This document shows positions 8,140-18,526 of a stretch of 64,000 nt of DNA, piece after piece. The notes beneath the pieces were generated by a model. It saw nothing but the letters and a program-made list of their open reading frames with translations. It made no database searches and was not told where the DNA came from. Numbering within the stretch: position 1 is the first letter of the stretch; every line of letters starts with the position of its first letter. This stretch comes from an uncultured Microbacteriaceae bacterium (GTDB taxonomy: Bacteria; Actinomycetota; Actinomycetes; Actinomycetales; Microbacteriaceae). The position numbers and the translations under genes were made by a program. Where the stretch lies: positions 24,620 through 88,619 of the forward strand of contig CAKZKU010000031.1 of the NCBI GenBank assembly GCA_937124545.1. Direction: 5' to 3'.

Positions 8140-8985
8140 GTGATTAGGCGCCTCGTTGAAGTGTCCCGGCCGGTGCTCTGGGTCAACACCATCGGCACCA
8201 CCGTTATTGCTATGTGGCTCGCGGGCGAGCTCTGGACCTGGTCCATCGTTCCGATTCTGTTGTGGGTGAGTTTTCCGTTCAACCTGCTGATTTATGGCAT
8301 CAACGATATTTACGACCAAGACACCGATTCCGACAACGACCGCAAGGGTGGTTACGGCGGGGCAAAAATCAAGCCTCATGAGACTGCCATGATCGGCTGG
8401 GGCGTCATCCTCACCAACGTTCCCTTTTTTGTGTACTTCGCGATCACGCTCCCCTGGGAAGCAGTTGCTTGGATGGGCGCTTATGCGTTTTCGTTCTGGC
8501 AGTACTCGGCCACCCCGCTGCGCTTCAAAGGGCGACCGATTCTTGATTCGGTGTCGAACGCCGATTACGCATTCCCCCTGGTCTTTGTGCCCTTTGCCCT
8601 TGGGGGGTCTCCCGTCTGGGCGGCCGCCATTGGTTTGATGGCGTGGTCATTGGCCAAGCACGTCTATGACGCCATTCAAGATATTGACGAGGATGCCTCG
8701 GCAGGAATCATTACGACGGCCGTGAAGTTTGGCATCAAGGGCTCGCTGGTGTGGTCCGGATTCTGGTGGGTCGTCTCCACGGTCCTGTTTGCTCTGGTAA
8801 ACCTCCCCCTTGCCGCTGTCAACGCCGCGCTCGCTGGTGTTTTGGTCGTGGCACAGTGGCGTAACCCGACCATCGCCACCGCACGTCGGCTCTATCGCTA
8901 CTCGGTGGCCTTCCCCTACGTAGCGGGAGCTGTGGCCGGTGTTCAGTTGGTCACTGGCCTCGTTCTCGGTGTGTATCCCGCCTGA
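8140..8985 (+). CDS. UbiA-family prenyltransferase
   Basis: A 281-residue membrane protein with about eight hydrophobic segments. The two Mg-diphosphate motifs of the UbiA superfamily are NDIYDQDTDSDND (about residues 53-65) and YDAIQDIDED (about 177-186). It prenylates an unknown acceptor; the adjoining phytoene-desaturase-like gene hints at a carotenoid or another isoprenoid, for example lycopene elongase activity. The GTG start has no ribosome binding site but a TAGAGT box (8128-8133) exactly 6 nt before it, so its mRNA is probably leaderless. It overlaps the next gene by one base. Confidence 0.85.
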   Translation: MIRRLVEVSRPVLWVNTIGTTVIAMWLAGELWTWSIVPILLWVSFPFNLLIYGINDIYDQDTDSDNDRKGGYGGAKIKPHETAMIGWGVILTNVPFFVYFAITLPWEAVAWMGAYAFSFWQYSATPLRFKGRPILDSVSNADYAFPLVFVPFALGGSPVWAAAIGLMAWSLAKHVYDAIQDIDEDASAGIITTAVKFGIKGSLVWSGFWWVVSTVLFALVNLPLAAVNAALAGVLVVAQWRNPTIATARRLYRYSVAFPYVAGAVAGVQLVTGLVLGVYPA

Positions 8986-10403
8986 TGACACAACGCATCA
9001 CGGTTGTTGGCGGAGGCCTGGGAGGCCTCGCTACCGCTGCCATCATGGCGCGCGCCGGGCACACCGTCACGATTCTTGAGGGAAATGACTGGGTGGGTGG
9101 CAAAAGCCGACGTATTGAGATTGCCGGTCAACGCATTGACACCGGCCCCTCGCTTGTTACTTTCCCGGGCGTGTGGCAAGAGGTCTTGAACCGGTGGGAT
9201 GAGCTGGGGGATGGGCCCTCTGCCGCTGACATAGCGGGGGTCACTTTGGAGCGGTTGCCCGAGGTGGGCCGCTACTACTTCCGGGGGCAGCAAGCCAACC
9301 TCCCGGTGGAAGAGGGACACGAATGGCATGAGGCCTGGCAAAGATTCGAGCGGGAGCACGGTGGGCTTGGTCCGGCGATCACCACACTGTTGACTCACGA
9401 TCCGTGGGACCCTGCGATTTTGTCCGCGGGGAAAGAATTGCTCTCCCGTTACGGAGTGCGGTTAACCACTGAGGGATACCTCAACGGGCTGCGTTGGATG
9501 CCCCAGGACCTGCGCGATGTGATCGCGATTCACACCTTGAACGCTGGAGTATCGCCGAATCAAACTCTTGCCCTGTACGCGACGATGGCGGCCGTGATGG
9601 CCCATGACGGAGTTTTTGTGCCCCGAGGGGGTGTTTACGAAATTGCCGCGGGCCTAGAGAACTTGGCACGAGCTGCCGGCGTGAGCATTCACACGGGTGA
9701 GCACGTGGTCTCGGTCAAGAAAAATGAAGTAACCACCACGCAGGCCACCTATACCTCCGACTATGTGATCAGTGCTGTCGATGGTGGAATTCTCGAGGGT
9801 CTTATGGGCAAGAAGTCTCGTCCACCCAAGAAGCTGTCGTGCTCGGGTGTGGCCATTTTTGGTGTTTTGGAACAGGAGCTACCTGAAGAGATTGTTACCC
9901 ACTCGGTGATGATGCCCGATCGACCCGATGAGCTTTTTGGTTCTCTTGCCTCCAGAAACAGGCCTCACGAGACCATGGCTTTTTTGAACTACTACCGCGC
10001 CGGAGAGATATACCCGAATGACCGGCCCGTGGCGGCACTGCTGTTGACCGCTCCTCCCGATGGCGAACAGTGTGACATCACCGATGATTTTGTTCAGCGG
10101 GAATCCAGGCGCTTCTCGGATCTGTTGGGGCTAGAAAAATCCATCACCGACATGATGACCGACCATCAGATCCTGGACCCCGAGTATTTTGCGGGCTTCG
10201 GAGCCACTGGGGGTGCTCTATATGGCGCCCCGGCACCGTGGTGGCGGAGCGGACCGTTCCATTCACCCGCCTACAACAGCCCGAAGAACCCGTGGCTGTG
10301 GCGAGTAGGTTCCAGCGTGCACCCGGGTGGCGGAATCCCCGCAGTCCTCGGCGGCGTGCTCATCTCCACGAGACGGATGCTGGCGACGCTCGACAAGGGT
10401 TAG
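8985..10403 (+). CDS. Phytoene desaturase-like FAD oxidoreductase
   Basis: A 472-residue flavoprotein. The N-terminal FAD motif [13 protein letters not shown] is followed by the acidic strand end ILEGND and by [19 protein letters not shown], which is typical of the CrtI/phytoene desaturase group of amine-oxidase-like enzymes. The C-terminus [19 protein letters not shown] is the conserved FAD-closing segment of that group. It is translationally coupled to the prenyltransferase (TGATG). Function in carotenoid or related polyprenoid desaturation or saturation is inference; the other carotenoid genes (crtE, crtB) are not in the window. Confidence 0.83.
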   Translation: MTQRITVVGGGLGGLATAAIMARAGHTVTILEGNDWVGGKSRRIEIAGQRIDTGPSLVTFPGVWQEVLNRWDELGDGPSAADIAGVTLERLPEVGRYYFRGQQANLPVEEGHEWHEAWQRFEREHGGLGPAITTLLTHDPWDPAILSAGKELLSRYGVRLTTEGYLNGLRWMPQDLRDVIAIHTLNAGVSPNQTLALYATMAAVMAHDGVFVPRGGVYEIAAGLENLARAAGVSIHTGEHVVSVKKNEVTTTQATYTSDYVISAVDGGILEGLMGKKSRPPKKLSCSGVAIFGVLEQELPEEIVTHSVMMPDRPDELFGSLASRNRPHETMAFLNYYRAGEIYPNDRPVAALLLTAPPDGEQCDITDDFVQRESRRFSDLLGLEKSITDMMTDHQILDPEYFAGFGATGGALYGAPAPWWRSGPFHSPAYNSPKNPWLWRVGSSVHPGGGIPAVLGGVLISTRRMLATLDKG

Positions 10404-10422
10404 CCAGAGAAGTAAAGAAGAG

Positions 10423-10495
10423 TGGCTCCGACCGGCATCGATCCGGTGACCTTTCGATTTTCAGTCGAACGCTCTACCAACTGAGCTACAGAGCC
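10423..10495 (-). tRNA. tRNA-Phe (GAA)
   Basis: On the minus strand the sequence folds into a 73-nt cloverleaf: acceptor GGCTCTG pairs with CGGAGCC, D-arm AGCTCAGTTGGTAGAGC, and the anticodon stem TTCGA/TCGAA encloses the loop CTGAAAA, giving anticodon GAA. CCA is not encoded. It is the last of three tRNA genes in a row. Confidence 0.97.
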
Positions 10496-10508
10496 ATGCT
10501 GTGAAAGA

Positions 10509-10526
10509 GCCTCTCTTTCGAGAGGC
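10509..10526 (-). terminator. Hairpin between tRNA-Asp and tRNA-Phe
   Basis: On the minus strand GCCTCTC-GAAA-GAGAGGC forms a perfect 7-bp stem with a GNRA-like tetraloop, followed by TCTTT. It could be a weak terminator or an RNA processing site between tRNA-Asp and tRNA-Phe. Confidence 0.5.
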
Positions 10527-10537
10527 CCTTAACAACG

Positions 10538-10611
10538 CGACCCTGACGGGACTTGAACCCGCGACCTCCGCCGTGACAGGGCGGCACGCTAACCAACTGC
10601 GCTACAGGGCC
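10538..10611 (-). tRNA. tRNA-Asp (GTC)
   Basis: A 74-nt minus-strand cloverleaf: acceptor GGCCCTG pairs with CAGGGTC (one G-U pair), and the loop CTGTCAC between GCCGCC and GGCGGA gives anticodon GTC. The T-arm contains GGGTTCAAGTCCC. The discriminator is G and CCA is not encoded. It is the middle gene of the Glu-Asp-Phe cluster. Confidence 0.97.
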
Positions 10612-10630
10612 TTGCTATTAAATTATATGG

Positions 10631-10703
10631 TGACCCCAACGGGATTCGAACCCGTGCTACCGCCGTGAAAGGGCGGCGTCCTAGGCCACTAAACGATGGG
10701 GCC
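10631..10703 (-). tRNA. tRNA-Glu (TTC)
   Basis: A 73-nt minus-strand cloverleaf: acceptor GGCCCCA pairs with TGGGGTC, and the loop CTTTCAC gives anticodon TTC. The bases after discriminator A read CCA (to 10628), so CCA may be encoded here. It is the first gene of the cluster, downstream of a promoter at 10738-10766. Confidence 0.97.
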
Positions 10704-10737
10704 GAAGCCTACGCCGAAGCACAAGCAACAAGCCTCG

Positions 10738-10766
10738 AGTCTAGGGTTGGGTCTGCGGGAATGCAA
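10738..10766 (-). promoter_or_regulatory. Probable promoter of the tRNA-Glu-Asp-Phe cluster
   Basis: On the minus strand TTGCAT (10766-10761) and TAGACT (10743-10738) are separated by 17 bp, close to the TTGACA/TATAAT consensus. They would start transcription about 30 nt before mature tRNA-Glu. The rest of 10704-10833 shows nothing else except the start region of the M23 gene. Confidence 0.6.
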
Positions 10767-10833
10767 ACGCTTCCCCTCGCCACACCGCCACAAACACGGG
10801 CCTCCGCGGCCGTTATAGCTATCGTGAGCCTAC

Positions 10834-12048
10834 GTGAACACTCTTTTGCGCCGTCTCGGATACGTCACTGGCGCCACTCTTTCTGCCACCGCCCTGGTGT
10901 TGGCTCTCGCCGTTGCCCCCGAAGGGCCCGCGTATGCGGATGAGTACCCCACGTGGGAAGAGGTTCAAGAAGCTCGTAAAGATGTTGCTGCCGCTGAAGC
11001 CAAGGTCAAAGAAATCCAGGAAATCCTGGCGGGACTGGAACGCGAAGCCGCGGAAGCAGAGCAAGAGGCCGCTCGCTTGGGTGAGATTTATTACGAAGCG
11101 CTGTATGAGCTCGATGAGGCCACCTACCAGCAAGCACAGCTTCAGGCTCAAGCCGACGATGCCGCGGCAACAGCGGAGGAGTCCCGTCTCCAGGCCGGCC
11201 AGTTTGTTGCAGAGCTTGCGAGGGTAGGGGGAGCAGACCTCACCGCCACATTGTTCATTAGCGGTGATGACGCCACAGAGCTGTTGTCCCGCATTGGATA
11301 TGCAGCCAAGATTGCTGAGCAAACGGATGGAATTTACGCCCGAGCGCTTGCTGACCGGAACGCCGCGCAGTCGCTGACGGATCAGGCCGAGGTGGCCCGG
11401 GAAATTCGCGAAGAACTTCAGCTTGAATCGGAGGCGGCCTTTGATGCCGCCACCGGTGCAGCACTCCGCGCCTATGACGCGGTGGAGGCGCAGTACGAAA
11501 ACAGCGCCCGCCTGGAGGCCCAGCTCGCAGTGCTGGTCGAGCAGCGCGAGGCCACCGAAGAGGACTATCAAAAAGGCGTTATCGCAAGAGCTCAATCAGA
11601 AATTGCGGGAATGATTGACCCGGGCCAGATCAGTGCCTCCGGGTGGGCTAGACCCTCGGGTGGTTACATCTCGAGCCACTACGGTCCCCGTATCCACCCG
11701 ATTTATGGCATCGCACGCTTGCACGCCGGAATCGACTTGGCGACCCCGTGTGGTCGACCCGTTTATGCGGCCAACTCTGGGCGCATCAGTTACTCGGGGT
11801 GGCTGGGGACTTCAGGAAACTTCATTCGGGTAACCCACAGCGATGGGTACACCACCGGATACGCCCACCTTCAGAGCGGATCTCTTTATGTGAAACTCGG
11901 AGAAACGGTAGTAACCGGCCAGCTCATTGGCCGTATTGGCACCACGGGAGGTTCGACGGGTTGCCACCTGCACTTGGAGACCAGAAAGAACATGGTCTCG
12001 CAGGACCCGTACCCGTTCTTCCTTAACCGGGGTATTCGCCTGGGCTAG
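10834..12048 (+). CDS. Secreted M23 family metallopeptidase with coiled coil
   Basis: A 404-residue exported protein. It has a signal peptide (about residues 1-35, with basic RR then a hydrophobic core ending ..AYADE), a long alanine/glutamate-rich coiled coil (about 40-255), and a C-terminal LytM/M23 zinc endopeptidase domain with HAGID and HLHLE zinc motifs and the [10 protein letters not shown] lead-in. This layout is that of EnvC/NlpD-like or actinobacterial murein hydrolases that cut peptidoglycan crosslinks at division. The GTG start has no ribosome binding site; TATCGT ends 8 nt before it. It overlaps the end of ppa by 4 bp. Confidence 0.9.
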   Translation: MNTLLRRLGYVTGATLSATALVLALAVAPEGPAYADEYPTWEEVQEARKDVAAAEAKVKEIQEILAGLEREAAEAEQEAARLGEIYYEALYELDEATYQQAQLQAQADDAAATAEESRLQAGQFVAELARVGGADLTATLFISGDDATELLSRIGYAAKIAEQTDGIYARALADRNAAQSLTDQAEVAREIREELQLESEAAFDAATGAALRAYDAVEAQYENSARLEAQLAVLVEQREATEEDYQKGVIARAQSEIAGMIDPGQISASGWARPSGGYISSHYGPRIHPIYGIARLHAGIDLATPCGRPVYAANSGRISYSGWLGTSGNFIRVTHSDGYTTGYAHLQSGSLYVKLGETVVTGQLIGRIGTTGGSTGCHLHLETRKNMVSQDPYPFFLNRGIRLG

Positions 12049-12530
12049 TGCCCGGGGAAAGCAGCAATACCCGCCTCAATAACGGCTTCAGCATCAGCAC
12101 GCGAGCCCCAACCTTCGGTCTTCACCCATTTGCCGGGCTCCAGGTCCTTGTAGTGCTCAAAGAAGTGCTCGATGGCTTTACGGGTGTATTCGGGGATGTC
12201 GTTGACATCCTGGATGTGATCCCACCGCGGGTCACCGGCGGGAACGGCAATCACTTTGGCATCACTGCCGCCGTCGTCGGTCATGTTGAAGACACCCACG
12301 GGACGTGCGGAGAGACCAACACCCGGGAAAAGTGGGTATTCGGTCAAGACCAAAACGTCGACGGGGTCACCATCGAGGCCCAGCGTGTTTTCGAAGAAGC
12401 CGTAATCGGTGGGGTAGACAAAATTTGTGTACAACACGCGATCGAGGAATACCCGGCCCGTTTCGTGGTCGACCTCGTACTTGTTGCGGCTGCCACGGGG
12501 AATTTCAATAACGGCGGGGTATTCAGCCAT
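12045..12530 (-). CDS. ppa: Inorganic pyrophosphatase
   Basis: A 161-residue family I pyrophosphatase that hydrolyses the pyrophosphate released by biosynthesis. It has the conserved pattern [20 protein letters not shown] and the metal-binding signature [10 protein letters not shown], with RWDHIQD later. The ATG at 12530 is preceded by AAAGGAG. A frame extension upstream (to 12812) overlaps tilS and has no homologous character, so I excluded it. Its normal length and intact motifs point to the housekeeping enzyme. Confidence 0.97.
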   Translation of the reverse strand: MAEYPAVIEIPRGSRNKYEVDHETGRVFLDRVLYTNFVYPTDYGFFENTLGLDGDPVDVLVLTEYPLFPGVGLSARPVGVFNMTDDGGSDAKVIAVPAGDPRWDHIQDVNDIPEYTRKAIEHFFEHYKDLEPGKWVKTEGWGSRADAEAVIEAGIAAFPGH

Positions 12531-12581
12531 AGCTGTCGTGCTCCTTTGAGGGGGAAAAGTTTCGTGAAGTAACCTTACCGG

Positions 12582-13628
12582 GTGGCGCAGAAGCAGGGTT
12601 TTGGGGGTCGCCGACCCCGGTTGAGCCCCGCCATGGCCGATGTTCGACGAATCGTTCGCGAATGGGCGGCCGAACACGCCGACTCTTCCACCCGGTACCT
12701 GGTAGCAGTCAGTGGCGGCGGAGATTCGCTCGCCTTGGCGTGGGCCATTGCCCAGGAAGCCCCGGGACTCGGGTTGGCAGCGGGTGCCGTGGTGGTTGAC
12801 CACCAGTTGCAAGAAGGTTCCACCCAGAGGTCACATGACGCTGCCGAGCGCTTGTCAGGCTGGGGCCTCGGGCCGGTGATTATCAAGCAGGTGGAGGTCG
12901 GCTCCAGCGGTGGGCCGGAGGATGCCGCCCGCACCGCACGCTATCAAGCGTTTTCCGAGGCCATGAAAGAAACTGGCGCTGGCGGCATTCTGTTGGCTCA
13001 CACGAAAGATGACCAAGCAGAAACGGTTCTCTTGGGGATGGCTCGCGGCAGTGGGCCCTCGGGCTTGAAGGGTATGGCTGAATCTGATGGTGCTTTCCAC
13101 CGGCCGCTGCTCGGTACGTCCCGCGACACGTTGCGCCAGGCGTTGGTGGATGCCGGTGTTGACTGGTGGGAGGACCCCCACAACAGTGACGAGCGGTTCA
13201 CGCGCTCGCGCGTGCGCGAGGCGATCATGCCTCTGTTAGAGAAGGAATTAGGACCGGGCGTGGCCGACTCGTTGGCAAGGACGGCAGCCCTGTTTCGGCA
13301 AGATTCGGAAGCCCTGGACGCGATCGCCGCGAGTGCGTGCGAAACCCTCGTCGACTCCACCACCGCGGGGACACGATCGGTCGATGTCGCTGAGCTTCTC
13401 GACCACGATCCCGCTATTTCATCGCGCATCCTTCGCATGATGGTGACCGGCGTCGGTGGCATTGCCCCCACGTTTGCCCAAATGAAGCAGGTGGAGAGCG
13501 TTCTCTGGCGATGGAAAGGGCAATCGTCACTGGACTTATCCGGCGCTACCCTGGAGAGGCTTGAGGGTTCGATTGTCGTTCGCTCAGCTGGTAACCGCCC
13601 GGCGAAAGGAACCCAGCGTGGACTTTAG
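12582..13628 (+). CDS. tilS: tRNA(Ile)-lysidine synthase
   Basis: A 348-residue N-type ATP pyrophosphatase. The PP-loop is [12 protein letters not shown] near residue 44, followed by DHQL and [10 protein letters not shown]. It converts C34 of tRNA-Ile(CAU) to lysidine so that the tRNA reads AUA. The GTG at 12582 has a TAACCT box exactly 6 nt upstream (12570-12575) and no ribosome binding site, so I take a leaderless start; an ATG at 12633 is the alternative. It is the first gene of the long plus-strand run to lysS and overlaps hpt by 11 bp. Confidence 0.93.
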   Translation: MAQKQGFGGRRPRLSPAMADVRRIVREWAAEHADSSTRYLVAVSGGGDSLALAWAIAQEAPGLGLAAGAVVVDHQLQEGSTQRSHDAAERLSGWGLGPVIIKQVEVGSSGGPEDAARTARYQAFSEAMKETGAGGILLAHTKDDQAETVLLGMARGSGPSGLKGMAESDGAFHRPLLGTSRDTLRQALVDAGVDWWEDPHNSDERFTRSRVREAIMPLLEKELGPGVADSLARTAALFRQDSEALDAIAASACETLVDSTTAGTRSVDVAELLDHDPAISSRILRMMVTGVGGIAPTFAQMKQVESVLWRWKGQSSLDLSGATLERLEGSIVVRSAGNRPAKGTQRGL

Positions 13629-14178
13629 TGACGCTCACACCGACATTGTGTCGACCGTCGTGAGTGAAGAACAGATCGCTGAGGGTTTGGCGCGAATGGC
13701 GCGGGCCATCGAGGCAGACCTTGCTGGCAAGACACCGTTGTTGGTGGGTGTGCTGAAGGGCGCGGTCATGGTCATGGCAGATCTTGCGAGGGAATTGCGT
13801 ATCCCGGTGGAAATGGACTGGATGGCGGTCTCTAGCTACGGTCGCTCGACAAAATCCAGCGGTGTTGTCCGCATCCTGAAGGACCTCGATGCGTCCCTGG
13901 AGGGACGCCACGTAGTAATCGTGGAAGACATTGTGGACTCCGGTCTTACTCTCTCGTGGTTGCTGGAGAACTTTGAGTCACGGGGTGCTGCCTCCATTCG
14001 AGTCGCGTCGCTGTTGCGGAAGCCCGACGCTATGGCCGTGGAGGTTCCCATCGACTACCTCGGTTTTGATATTCCCAATGAGTTTGTCGTCGGTTACGGC
14101 CTTGACTTTGCTGAGCGGTACCGGAATTTGAAAGGCATCGGAGTTCTCAATCCCGATGTCTATACCGACGAGGCGTAG
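13618..14178 (+). CDS. hpt: Hypoxanthine phosphoribosyltransferase
   Basis: A 186-residue purine salvage enzyme converting hypoxanthine or guanine plus PRPP to the nucleotide. The PRPP-binding motif VVIVEDIVDSGLTL is near residues 100-113, and the LVGVLKGA loop and C-terminal EFVVGYGLDF are present. I chose the GTG at 13618 because GAAAGGA lies 7 nt before it and the resulting start VDFSDAHTD fits the family; a longer frame from 13561 lies inside tilS. The tilS-hpt-ftsH order is conserved widely. Confidence 0.95.
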   Translation: MDFSDAHTDIVSTVVSEEQIAEGLARMARAIEADLAGKTPLLVGVLKGAVMVMADLARELRIPVEMDWMAVSSYGRSTKSSGVVRILKDLDASLEGRHVVIVEDIVDSGLTLSWLLENFESRGAASIRVASLLRKPDAMAVEVPIDYLGFDIPNEFVVGYGLDFAERYRNLKGIGVLNPDVYTDEA

Positions 14179-14275
14179 TTCTCTGCCCGAGGCGAACAGC
14201 TGGGCGCGCGTCGGTGTCAGGCGCTAGCCTTAGCACTTCGCGATTTTCTTGTTTGGAAAGGTTCCTTGAGCCGCT

Positions 14276-16285
14276 ATGGCCACGAAACGTCCCACTCTAA
14301 AGGCACTGCTTAAGGGCCCTCTTCCCTACATCGTCATTGGTATCGCGGTGATTGCGGTGGGCCTTTCCTTACTCGGCGCCGGTGGCTTCCGTCCGATCAG
14401 TACCCAACAGGGTTTAGAGCTTCTGCTGGAAAACCAGGTGGAAGAAGTCACCATTATCGATGGTGAGCAAAGGGTCGATCTTGAACTGAGGCAAAGCTTC
14501 CAGGGTGAGGGAACGCAGGTCCAGTTTTATTACGTCGCACCGCGAGGCGCAGATGTCGTGGCTGCTGTCGATAACTCGGATGTCACCGAGTTCACGGATG
14601 AGGTACCGCAGACCAACTGGTTTGTGTCGCTGTTGGGCTTCATCGTCCCCTTCCTTCTTATTGGCGTAATTTTCTGGTTCCTGCTGAGCAGCATGCAGGG
14701 CGGTGGCTCGCGGGTCATGCAGTTTGGTAAGTCCAAAGCAAAACTCGTCTCGAAAGAAACCCCCAAGGTCACCTTTGAGGACGTTGCGGGTGCTGACGAA
14801 GCGATTGATGAACTCCACGAAATAAAGGAATTCCTCCAGGATTCGGAGAAGTTCCTCTCGCTCGGGGCGCGAATCCCGAAGGGTGTCTTGCTCTATGGCC
14901 CTCCCGGAACAGGGAAGACCTTGCTGGCCCGGGCGGTAGCCGGCGAGGCCGATGTGCCTTTCTATTCGATTTCGGGATCCGATTTCGTTGAAATGTTTGT
15001 CGGTGTGGGTGCCTCACGGGTGCGGGACCTGTTCAAAGAAGCCAAAGAAAATGCCCCCGCCATTATTTTTGTCGACGAGATCGATGCCGTTGGTCGACAC
15101 CGCGGAGCCGGCATGGGCGGCGGTCACGACGAGCGCGAGCAAACTCTGAACCAGCTGTTGGTGGAGATGGATGGTTTTGACCCCAAAACCAATGTGATTT
15201 TGATTGCAGCGACGAACCGGCCCGACATTCTTGACCCAGCGCTCCTTCGACCCGGTCGTTTTGACCGCCAGGTTCAGGTCGATGCACCGGATATGAAGGG
15301 TCGGGAGCAGATCCTCGCCGTTCACGCCAAAGGAAAGCCGATGGCGAAGGGTGTCGACCTCTCTGTCCTTGCTCGAAAGACCCCCGGGTTTACCGGTGCG
15401 GACCTTGCCAACGTGCTGAATGAGGCTGCGTTACTGACTGCCCGTAGTAATGGGAAAAAGATAACTAACGAAACCCTCGACGAGGCGGTCGATCGTGTCA
15501 TGGCTGGGCCTCAACGTCGCACTCGAGTAATGAGCGACAAAGAGCGGCTCGTGACTGCGTATCACGAGGGCGGCCACGCTCTTGCTGCCGCAGCGATGCG
15601 TAACACCGACCCGGTGACAAAGGTGACCATCCTCCCGCGGGGCCGCGCACTGGGGTACACCATGGTGATGCCGTTGGATGACAAGTACTCCGTCACCAGA
15701 AACGAGCTGTTGGACCAGTTGACCTATGCCATGGGTGGCCGGGTGGCCGAAGAGCTGGTCTTCCACGATCCAACCACCGGAGCGTCTAACGACATCGAAA
15801 AGGCCACATCGATTGCGCGACGGATGGTCACCGAATACGGCATGAGCGAGCACGTCGGCGCGGTCAAGCTAGGACAAGCCAGTGGCGAAGTCTTCCTGGG
15901 TCGCGACATGGGGCACCAACGGGACTACTCGGACTCCATTGCCGAGATGGTGGACACCCAGGTGCGGAACCTGATTGACCGTGCCCACACCGAAGCCTGG
16001 AAAGTTTTGAACCAAAACCGCGCCATTCTTGACCGGTTGGCCACGGAGCTTTTGGAAAAGGAGACACTGGATCACCACCAATTGGCAGAGATTTTCCGTG
16101 ATGTGGAGAAGCTACCGAAGCGTCCGCAGTGGCTCTCGAGCGCCAAGCGACCGGTGTCCAACGCAGGTCCGGTAGACGTTCCGAAGCGCAGAGCGGCCGC
16201 GACGAAGAAGGCTCCTGCCAAGCGTGCTGCTCCGAAAAAGACAACGGCGAAAAAGCCCCGGGCGTCACAGGGCTCTGGTGGATAG
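14276..16285 (+). CDS. ftsH: ATP-dependent zinc metalloprotease FtsH
   Basis: A 669-residue membrane-anchored AAA+ protease for quality control of membrane and regulatory proteins. Two N-terminal transmembrane segments (about 15-37 and 117-140) flank an external domain. Walker A is GPPGTGKT near residue 206, Walker B IIFVDEID, and the zinc site HEGGH is at residues 430-434. A lysine/alanine/proline-rich tail of about 40 residues closes the protein. A TAGCCT box at 14225-14230 may be a promoter, with GGAAAGG as the leader's ribosome binding site. folE starts inside its stop region. Confidence 0.97.
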   Translation: MATKRPTLKALLKGPLPYIVIGIAVIAVGLSLLGAGGFRPISTQQGLELLLENQVEEVTIIDGEQRVDLELRQSFQGEGTQVQFYYVAPRGADVVAAVDNSDVTEFTDEVPQTNWFVSLLGFIVPFLLIGVIFWFLLSSMQGGGSRVMQFGKSKAKLVSKETPKVTFEDVAGADEAIDELHEIKEFLQDSEKFLSLGARIPKGVLLYGPPGTGKTLLARAVAGEADVPFYSISGSDFVEMFVGVGASRVRDLFKEAKENAPAIIFVDEIDAVGRHRGAGMGGGHDEREQTLNQLLVEMDGFDPKTNVILIAATNRPDILDPALLRPGRFDRQVQVDAPDMKGREQILAVHAKGKPMAKGVDLSVLARKTPGFTGADLANVLNEAALLTARSNGKKITNETLDEAVDRVMAGPQRRTRVMSDKERLVTAYHEGGHALAAAAMRNTDPVTKVTILPRGRALGYTMVMPLDDKYSVTRNELLDQLTYAMGGRVAEELVFHDPTTGASNDIEKATSIARRMVTEYGMSEHVGAVKLGQASGEVFLGRDMGHQRDYSDSIAEMVDTQVRNLIDRAHTEAWKVLNQNRAILDRLATELLEKETLDHHQLAEIFRDVEKLPKRPQWLSSAKRPVSNAGPVDVPKRRAAATKKAPAKRAAPKKTTAKKPRASQGSGG

Positions 16286-16853
16286 CCAGGCAATTTCTCG
16301 AGCAGTCAGAGACATCCTGATTGCTGTCGGGGAGGATCCTTCTAGGGAAGGTTTGGGGAGTACCCCCGACCGGGTGGCTGAGCTTTTCACCGAGCTTTAT
16401 GCGGGTGTCGGTGTCGACCCGGTACAGGTTCTTCGTGATGCAAAGCCTGTTGCGAGTAGCGAGTCGGAGCGCGGCGAACTTGTGGCGCTGCGAGATATTG
16501 CCTTTCACTCGATCTGTGAGCACCACCTCCTGCCTTTTGAAGGATCAGCGAGTGTTGTGTATGCACCCGCCGGTGCAATCGTGGGCCTGGGAACGCTCGC
16601 CACTTTGGTTGAAGTGAGTGCCGCGCGTCCGCAGCTTCAAGAAAGACTCGGCGAAATGGTGGTGCAGTCCCTCGTCAACTCAGCGGTGGCTGCTGGAGCA
16701 CTGGTGGTTCTTTCGGCTTCGCATGGATGTGTGCGGTTTCGTGGCCCCAAACAGACCCTAACCACGGTGACGGTGGCGGCAGCGGGAACCCTCAGCGAGG
16801 GAGCCGCCCGCCACGAAGCTCTGCTCTTGGCGGGTGCGGAAGAGTCCGCGTGA
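16278..16853 (+). CDS. folE: GTP cyclohydrolase I
   Basis: A 191-residue enzyme converting GTP to dihydroneopterin triphosphate, the first step of folate synthesis. Zinc ligands are visible in [10 protein letters not shown] and in SHGCVRFRG. The start GTG at 16278 sits in the ftsH stop (GTGGATAG), giving an 8-bp overlap and coupling; the frame further upstream is antisense-like basic sequence. The second motif is SHGCVRFRG, where many homologues read HMCMxMRG, so the Met-rich part is replaced, but the Cys is kept. The stop overlaps folP (GTGA). Confidence 0.93.
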   Translation: MDSQAISRAVRDILIAVGEDPSREGLGSTPDRVAELFTELYAGVGVDPVQVLRDAKPVASSESERGELVALRDIAFHSICEHHLLPFEGSASVVYAPAGAIVGLGTLATLVEVSAARPQLQERLGEMVVQSLVNSAVAAGALVVLSASHGCVRFRGPKQTLTTVTVAAAGTLSEGAARHEALLLAGAEESA

Positions 16854-17671
16854 GCCCGCAGGCAAGACCCCAGATTTGGGGGGTTCTGAACGTCACTCCT
16901 GATTCCTTCAGCGATGGTGGCCAGTTTCTTGAGGTGGACTCGGCGCTGGACCATGCACTGCGCATGGTGGAGGCGGGCGCCACTGTCATCGATGTGGGGG
17001 GTGAATCGACAAAACCTGGTGTTTCTCGGGTCGATGCGGCTGAGGAACAGCACCGAGTTCTTCCCGTTATTGAGCGTCTCGCGGAACAGGGCATTGTGGT
17101 GAGTATCGACACGATGCGTGCCGATACGGCGCAACGGGCACTCGATGCCGGTGCCCAGATCATCAATGACGTGTCGGGGGGAAACGCTGATTCCAACATG
17201 TTGGCTGTTATGGCGTCCTCAGGCCGTGACGTGGTGCTGATGCACTGGCGGGGACACAGCGAGCACATGGATTCGCTGGCGCACTACGACGATGTCCTCG
17301 CTGAGGTGAAACAGGAACTGACTGCGCGAGTAGAGGCAGCCCGTGAGGCAGGAATTGCGCAGGAGCGCATCATTCTTGACCCGGGACTGGGATTCGCTAA
17401 GGCCCCCGCGCATAACTGGGCACTCGCCTCTCGGATCTCGGAAGCGGTACCTGCTGGGTTCCGAACCCTCGTAGGCGCCTCTCGGAAGCGTTTCCTGGGC
17501 GAGCTCCTCCCCGAGGGTCACGCGGTCGAGGAGCGCGACAGCGTCTCTGCTCAACTCGGAGCACGTTTGGCTGACCAAGGGGTGTGGGCTCTGAGGGTCC
17601 ACAATGTTAGCGAGCAGACTCGGGCCCTTAACCTCTGGCAAGCTTTTCGGGAAGGGGGTCTGAATGGCTGA
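16850..17671 (+). CDS. folP: Dihydropteroate synthase
   Basis: A 273-residue TIM-barrel enzyme joining dihydropterin pyrophosphate to p-aminobenzoate; the family is the sulfonamide target. Conserved loops NVTPDSFSDGG, DVGGESTKPG, ILDPGLGFAK and GASRKRFLG are all present. The GTG at 16850 overlaps the folE stop as GTGA and leaves the family N-terminus (PQIWGVLNVTPDSF) intact. It overlaps folB by 8 bp. Confidence 0.97.
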   Translation: MSPQARPQIWGVLNVTPDSFSDGGQFLEVDSALDHALRMVEAGATVIDVGGESTKPGVSRVDAAEEQHRVLPVIERLAEQGIVVSIDTMRADTAQRALDAGAQIINDVSGGNADSNMLAVMASSGRDVVLMHWRGHSEHMDSLAHYDDVLAEVKQELTARVEAAREAGIAQERIILDPGLGFAKAPAHNWALASRISEAVPAGFRTLVGASRKRFLGELLPEGHAVEERDSVSAQLGARLADQGVWALRVHNVSEQTRALNLWQAFREGGLNG

Positions 17672-18032
17672 TGTCATCCGTTTAGTGGGGATAGAAGTGT
17701 TTGCTCACCACGGGGTATTCCCCGAGGAGCGGCGTGACGGTCAAAACTTCCTGATTGATGTTGAGGTTGAGTACGACATGACGCCAGCAGCCCGATCGGA
17801 TGATGTGAGTGACGCTATTGACTATGGCGCCCTGGCTGCCGCTATCGCCGAGAACGCGTCAGCGAACCCGGTTGATCTGTTGGAGACTCTCGCTCTGCGG
17901 CTAATCCACGTCGTGATGACATTTGAGAAAGCTCTCGCGGCCACGGTGACCATCCACAAACCTGACGCCCCGATGCCGGTTCGCGTGGCTGGCTCTTCGG
18001 TGTCCTTGAGACGAGAGCGGGCCGAACTGTGA
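17664..18032 (+). CDS. folB: Dihydroneopterin aldolase
   Basis: A 122-residue enzyme cleaving dihydroneopterin to 6-hydroxymethyl-dihydropterin. The motifs FAHHGVFPEER and YGALAAAI are characteristic, and the catalytic lysine is in ATVTIHKPDAP. It is of normal length and overlaps folP by 8 bp and folK by 4 bp, so the folate genes form a tightly coupled operon. Confidence 0.96.
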   Translation: MADVIRLVGIEVFAHHGVFPEERRDGQNFLIDVEVEYDMTPAARSDDVSDAIDYGALAAAIAENASANPVDLLETLALRLIHVVMTFEKALAATVTIHKPDAPMPVRVAGSSVSLRRERAEL

Positions 18033-18526
18033 CAGCCGACGGATGGACCCCCTGCGTGGTGGCACTGGGAACAAACCAGGGTGATCGGGAAGAAACCGCT
18101 TTTCGAGCCCTCGCTGACCTTCGAGCGGTTGAGGGGTTTCGCATTACCGCCCAGTCAAGCTTGCACGAGACGGTGGCGTTGACCAGTGAGGGATTTGACC
18201 CTGACGCTCCGGGGTACATCAACCAAATTGTGCTTCTTGACTCGGCCTGGTCCCCTGAGCAAACGCTTGCGCGATTGTGGGAGGTAGAACGTGCCCACGG
18301 TCGGGTGCGCACGGGTGAGCGATACGCGGACCGCACGCTGGATCTGGACCTGATTGCCTACGGCGAACTCACTATGGAGTCCGAGACCTTGACACTGCCG
18401 CACCCTCGGGCACACGAGCGCCGATTCGTGGTGGAACCCTGGCACGAGGTCGATCCGACGGCAACTCTGCCGGGTCAGGGACCTATCGCCGAAATCCTGG
18501 AGAGGATTCCGCGGGATTCGTCATGA
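18029..18526 (+). CDS. folK: 2-amino-4-hydroxy-6-hydroxymethyldihydropteridine diphosphokinase
   Basis: A 165-residue HPPK that transfers pyrophosphate from ATP to the pterin alcohol just before the FolP step. It has the N-terminal ALGTNQGDRE motif, the pterin and ATP signature RTLDLDLIAYG near residue 105, and PHPRAHERRFV. It starts at GTG in a 4-bp overlap with folB and ends in an overlap with the DUF3180 gene. Confidence 0.96.
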   Translation: MTADGWTPCVVALGTNQGDREETAFRALADLRAVEGFRITAQSSLHETVALTSEGFDPDAPGYINQIVLLDSAWSPEQTLARLWEVERAHGRVRTGERYADRTLDLDLIAYGELTMESETLTLPHPRAHERRFVVEPWHEVDPTATLPGQGPIAEILERIPRDSS

